Position numbers and translations under genes: made by a program. This document shows positions 6,005-8,885 of a stretch of DNA of 8,885 nt, one piece after another. A model generated the notes under the pieces. That model was not told the origin of the DNA and searched no databases. It saw nothing but the letters and a program-made list of their open reading frames with translations. The stretch is from Gammaproteobacteria bacterium (GTDB taxonomy: Bacteria; Pseudomonadota; Gammaproteobacteria; GCA-001735895), in the NCBI GenBank assembly GCA_024763185.1, contig JANTFY010000085.1:1-8885 (forward strand). Direction: 5' to 3'. Position 1 is the stretch's first letter; each line of letters opens with the position of its first letter.

Positions 6005-8674
6005 ATGGTTGATGGATCTGATAGGACTCGATTTAAAAAAACAGTTGGCAATCCAAAAACCACCAGTCATTCAAAATCGGACAAAACGCGCGTAAAATCT
6101 GTCTCTGGCCATTCCGTACATAGTGCGCAGGATAAAACCCGTATTGCGCCTTCCGTAAAAGGAGCCGGGGACAAGACCCGAATGGCTGCCGACCGGCCTG
6201 ATAAACCGCAAGCAGTCGATGACAACACCCGCTTCAAACCCATGCCTTCATCCACGGCTGAAAAAACACGCATCAAGCCGGTTTCTAAAACGGACGAATT
6301 TCCTACCAGCCTTGACCCCATAGATGAGTCATCAGCAGTCACACTGCAAGCGATATTGAAAGATCGTTTCGTATTGGAAAAGGTGCTCGGCGTAGGCGGT
6401 ATGGGGGTGGTATATAAAGCCAGGGACCGCCTCAAGGTTGAGGCCCAGGACCGTGACCCCTATGTTGCCATCAAGGTGTTGAACGAGGAGTTTAAATCTC
6501 ATCCCGAGGCCTTCATCTCATTGCAGCGTGAATCTCGTAAGTCGCAACGCATCGCCCATCCGAATATCGTGAATGTGTTTGATTTTGATCGCGACCAGGA
6601 TACCGTATTCATGACCATGGAATTTCTTGATGGTCATCCACTTGATGAATTGATCAACAAATACCAATCAACCGGCCTGCCCACGGATGATGCCTGGCAA
6701 ATTATCAAAGACATGTCTGCCGCATTATCCTATGCCCATGGCGAGCATATCATTCATTCCGATTTTAAACCCGGTAATGTTTTCGTGACCAAAAAGGGTG
6801 TGGCCAAGGTCTTTGACTTTGGTATTGCCCGCGCTGTGGCCCAGGTAGAGCAGGTGGGAGAGAATCCGCAGGATTTGACGGTTTTTGATGCGGGCACTCT
6901 GGGTGCACTGACTCCGGCCTATGCCAGCCTGGAAATGTTGCAGGGTGAAGAACCGGATGTGCGCGATGATATTTATGCACTGGGCTGTGTGGCCTATGAA
7001 ATGTTAACCGGTCAACACCCCTATAATAAAGTACCGGCTGACGAGGCTGAACGTCAGGGACTGAAACCAAAACGTATTAATCACATAAAAAAATACCAGT
7101 GGCGGGCGATAGAAAAAGCCATTGCCTTCAGGCGCGAAGACCGCATTGAAAGTGTTGATCAATTTGTTGCCGAAATCTCACCGAAAATAAATCCAACCAG
7201 TCCCTGGATTGTGGTGCTGGGATTTATTGTGTTGATCGCGGGAGCTGCTTATTTTTACTATTTTCAACAGCAAAACAGTGAATCGGGAATATCCGAGTTT
7301 GATATCAGGAATGAACTTGAACTCAAGGTTCGCATTGATTTCTTCAAGGATAATATCCTGGCGCAGATCAAGGGGGCCGATTTTTCCAAACTTTGGCAGG
7401 AGTCTATCTGGAAAGACCTGTCGGATCTGAAAAAGCTGGTTCAGCCCGGGGACCCCTGGGTCGAGGAACACGAGAAAATCATTTATCAACTTTTCGTGGA
7501 TAAAATAAATACACTTATGCAAGCCGAATCGTTTACCGACGTCAGTCGCCTGATCGAAGCTGCCAAAAATTACACCTCGGATACAACACAACTGGATGGG
7601 TTCAAGGCGCAGATAGCCAGGGCTGTCAAAGCACAACAGGAACGCCAAAAAGCGGCCGCACTCAAACAACAGAAAGAAAAGCAGGCACTGCTTGCCAGGC
7701 AACTGCAACAGGCCCGTGACAAACAGCGCCAGGAAAAAGTGTTAAAGCAACAAGAGAAGCAAAAACATCAGTTTGATGTGGCAATGGAAAACGTGAATAC
7801 GCAGTTGAAATGCCAGGGACGACTGAATATGCGCGATTTTGAAACAGCGATCGATAAATTGAAACAACTGGATGCCCGGCGATATGCTGGACTAAAAAAC
7901 AAGATTATCTCATCTCTGGCCAGTTGCATCGTCTCTATAGGCAAGGCTTTTCCCGACCGGGCCCGGGAAGCACGAAAACACAGTATGAGAATTTTCAACG
8001 GCGTGCCCGTACTGGCCGCCATTGACATCAAGGAAAAAGATCCCTGCGACATTTCACTCGCAGGGCTGGGCGCCCGGGGCAAGCGCAGCCTTTGCAAGGA
8101 TAAGCTCAACAACGCAGCAACCGGCCCGGAACTGGTCGTGATACCCGGCAATAGCAAGATAAAGGCATTTGCTATTGGAAAATATGAACTTTCCAATGTG
8201 CAAATGAATGCGTTCTGTCGCCAGTCGTCACTGTGCCAGCCGCAACCCTCATCTCGGGACGAGTTGCCGGTATCCGATATTCCATTATCGGTAGCGACTG
8301 CTTATTTGAAATGGTTGTCAGCGCAAACCGGCTACAGGTATCGGTTACCCAGTAAAAACGAATGGTTGTATGCGGCAAAATCAAGACGTAAATTTCTTGA
8401 CGCCAATCGTAACTGCGAGCTCAGTACACGTGGTTTTGAAAAAGGCGGTGAACTGGTAAAAACCGAGGTTGGTAGACAGAACAGTTGGGGGCTGGTCAAC
8501 TATGTAGGCAATGTGCAGGAATGGGTATATGATGCAGGTCGTAAACTAGTTGCGGTGGGAGGGTCCTATCAGCAGCCAATGGAAACCTGTAACCTGACCA
8601 CGGCCAAACCGCATGATGGCAGTGCTGATGCTGCCACCGGATTGAGAGTATTGCGCGAATTGAGGACTGACTGA
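6005..8674 (+). CDS. ppkA: T6SS membrane Ser/Thr kinase PpkA with C-terminal FGE/TagR-like domain
   Basis: PpkA is the inner-membrane kinase that starts T6SS assembly by phosphorylating an FHA protein. The 889-residue product has four parts. (1) Residues 1-100 are a disordered-looking tail with six [DE]-x-T-R-hydrophobic motifs. (2) Residues about 120-390 are a Hanks-type kinase: glycine loop GVGGMGVVYKA 129-139, VAIK Lys157, Glu176, catalytic HSDFKPGN 251-258, DFG 271-273, activation loop with Thr292, Thr298 and Thr303, and DDIYALG 321-327. (3) A membrane helix lies at about 399-420, then a helical region with a Lys/Gln-rich probable coiled coil at about 535-597. (4) Residues about 708-886 are an FGE/SUMF1-like domain (YRLPSKNEWLYAA, YVGNVQEWVYD, VGGSY). 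P. aeruginosa PpkA instead carries a periplasmic VWA domain. The catalytic loop is non-RD (HSD) and the usual SPE is SLE at 308-310. No good ribosome-binding site precedes the ATG, but an in-frame stop 9 bases upstream fixes the limit. Confidence 0.93.
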   Translation: MVDGSDRTRFKKTVGNPKTTSHSKSDKTRVKSVSGHSVHSAQDKTRIAPSVKGAGDKTRMAADRPDKPQAVDDNTRFKPMPSSTAEKTRIKPVSKTDEFPTSLDPIDESSAVTLQAILKDRFVLEKVLGVGGMGVVYKARDRLKVEAQDRDPYVAIKVLNEEFKSHPEAFISLQRESRKSQRIAHPNIVNVFDFDRDQDTVFMTMEFLDGHPLDELINKYQSTGLPTDDAWQIIKDMSAALSYAHGEHIIHSDFKPGNVFVTKKGVAKVFDFGIARAVAQVEQVGENPQDLTVFDAGTLGALTPAYASLEMLQGEEPDVRDDIYALGCVAYEMLTGQHPYNKVPADEAERQGLKPKRINHIKKYQWRAIEKAIAFRREDRIESVDQFVAEISPKINPTSPWIVVLGFIVLIAGAAYFYYFQQQNSESGISEFDIRNELELKVRIDFFKDNILAQIKGADFSKLWQESIWKDLSDLKKLVQPGDPWVEEHEKIIYQLFVDKINTLMQAESFTDVSRLIEAAKNYTSDTTQLDGFKAQIARAVKAQQERQKAAALKQQKEKQALLARQLQQARDKQRQEKVLKQQEKQKHQFDVAMENVNTQLKCQGRLNMRDFETAIDKLKQLDARRYAGLKNKIISSLASCIVSIGKAFPDRAREARKHSMRIFNGVPVLAAIDIKEKDPCDISLAGLGARGKRSLCKDKLNNAATGPELVVIPGNSKIKAFAIGKYELSNVQMNAFCRQSSLCQPQPSSRDELPVSDIPLSVATAYLKWLSAQTGYRYRLPSKNEWLYAAKSRRKFLDANRNCELSTRGFEKGGELVKTEVGRQNSWGLVNYVGNVQEWVYDAGRKLVAVGGSYQQPMETCNLTTAKPHDGSADAATGLRVLRELRTD
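6020..6274 (+). repeat. six degenerate D-K-T-R-hydrophobic motifs in the PpkA N-terminal tail
   Basis: The motifs are DRTRF (residues 6-10), DKTRV (26-30), DKTRI (43-47), DKTRM (56-60), DNTRF (73-77) and EKTRI (86-90). Their threonines are spaced 20, 17, 13, 17 and 13 residues apart. The codons differ between copies: Thr is act, acg, acc or aca, Arg is cga, cgc or cgt, and Asp is gat or gac. This argues against recent duplication and for selection on the peptide. The linkers are rich in Ser, Pro and Lys with no fold signal. Clustered threonines next to a kinase domain suggest phosphorylation sites; this is inference. Confidence 0.85.
8126..8662 (+). other. FGE/SUMF1-like (TagR-like) domain of PpkA
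   Basis: PpkA residues about 708-886 start with ELVVIPG and FAIGKYELSNVQMNAFC, typical of the FGE-sulfatase fold (family members read like M..IPGG.F.MG..EVT..Q...F). They continue through LPSKNEWLYAA, NSWGLVNYVGNVQEWVYD and VGGSYQ to GLRVLREL. True FGEs read GGSxxC....C near the end. Here the first cysteine position is Gln857, the second is kept as Cys862, and the usual GFRC is GLRVL. The domain lies beyond the membrane helix, so it is predicted to be periplasmic. In P. aeruginosa the PpkA activator TagR is a free-standing protein of this fold. Confidence 0.8.
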
Positions 8675-8885
8675 TGAGCGAAACCAGCTATTCGATACTG
8701 TTACGCAATTTATCCAATGACTACTATCATAACCATATTGGTTTTGACGATTACCGGGTACAACGCAAAATTATACTGGACAAAATCGATGAGGATTTTA
8801 ACGGGCAATCCGTAGCGGAGGTAGTGCAACAGGAAACCGAAAAAACCTCGCTGTTTATGCAGACGATTTCTTTTTTCAGGAATAC
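8674..8885 (+). CDS. unidentified protein downstream of ppkA, 3' partial
   Basis: ATG at 8674 overlaps the ppkA stop by one base (TGATG), so the two are probably translationally coupled. Seventy codons are visible and the frame is open to the window edge. The protein begins MSETSYSILLRN and contains FDDYRVQRKIILDKIDEDF at 24-42, a short amphipathic helix pair of the kind often found as an N-terminal module (small helical hairpin with a YR..R...LD pattern). No signal peptide, lipobox, Walker A motif or other catalytic motif is seen. In P. aeruginosa HSI-I the gene after ppkA is tagT, an ABC ATPase; the visible N-terminus does not look like one. The residues LFMQTISFF at 60-68 could start a hydrophobic segment, but too little is shown to say. 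Function unknown. Confidence 0.75.
   Translation, partial: MSETSYSILLRNLSNDYYHNHIGFDDYRVQRKIILDKIDEDFNGQSVAEVVQQETEKTSLFMQTISFFRN

Noticed and set aside
6067..6435. Antisense frame with a recurring RVLS motif
   Set aside because: The apparent repeat is only the reverse complement of the PpkA DKTR motif codons; there is no independent coding evidence.
7178..7708. 176-codon antisense frame inside ppkA
   Set aside because: It lies wholly opposite a well-supported domain-bearing gene, has no recognisable motif, and has no start context. The same holds for the antisense frame at 7768-8196.
7950..7969. Hairpin TTCCCG...CGGGAA as a terminator
   Set aside because: It lies in the middle of the ppkA coding sequence with no following T-run, and the codons give ordinary protein sequence.
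1..8885. Horizontal-transfer or mobile-element signs
   Set aside because: There are no transposase fragments, tRNA genes, direct repeats or abrupt composition changes. The genes form an ordinary co-linear T6SS operon.

Overview
The window is a continuous, single-strand block of type VI secretion system (T6SS) genes, all on the + strand. In order these are the 3' part of tssL, then complete tssM, tagF, pppA and ppkA, then the first 70 codons of an unidentified gene that runs off the right edge. There are no RNA genes, mobile elements or CRISPR arrays, and no stretch over 60 bases lies between genes. Base composition is roughly balanced, codon use looks uniform, and the proteins are of proteobacterial type. 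With the gene order this suggests a gammaproteobacterium, possibly aquatic or marine; I cannot name a genus.

Bases 1-4397 encode the inner-membrane half of the T6SS trans-envelope complex. TssL is a single-span DotU/IcmH protein without an OmpA-like extension in the visible part. TssM is an IcmF protein with three membrane segments, an intact NTPase site and a large periplasmic part. Bases 4439-8674 encode the post-translational control module: TagF (repressor), PppA (PP2C phosphatase) and PpkA (membrane Ser/Thr kinase). The order tssL-tssM-tagF-pppA-ppkA matches Pseudomonas aeruginosa HSI-I, where PpkA phosphorylates the FHA protein Fha1 to trigger secretion, PppA reverses this, and TagF represses independently. 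By analogy tssK, tssJ and an FHA gene would lie to the left of this window.

The most interesting gene is ppkA. Its 889-residue product joins four parts: an N-terminal tail with six degenerate copies of a [D/E]-x-T-R-hydrophobic motif, a Hanks-type kinase domain, one membrane helix followed by a charged helical stalk, and a C-terminal formylglycine-generating-enzyme (FGE/SUMF1)-like domain. In P. aeruginosa a separate FGE-fold periplasmic protein, TagR, activates PpkA. Here the apparent sensor and the kinase are one polypeptide. The FGE-like domain lacks one of the two copper-binding cysteines of true FGEs, so it looks like a binding or sensor domain rather than an enzyme. The N-terminal repeats differ at synonymous sites in the DNA, so they appear to be kept by selection on the protein, perhaps as autophosphorylation sites read by an FHA domain.
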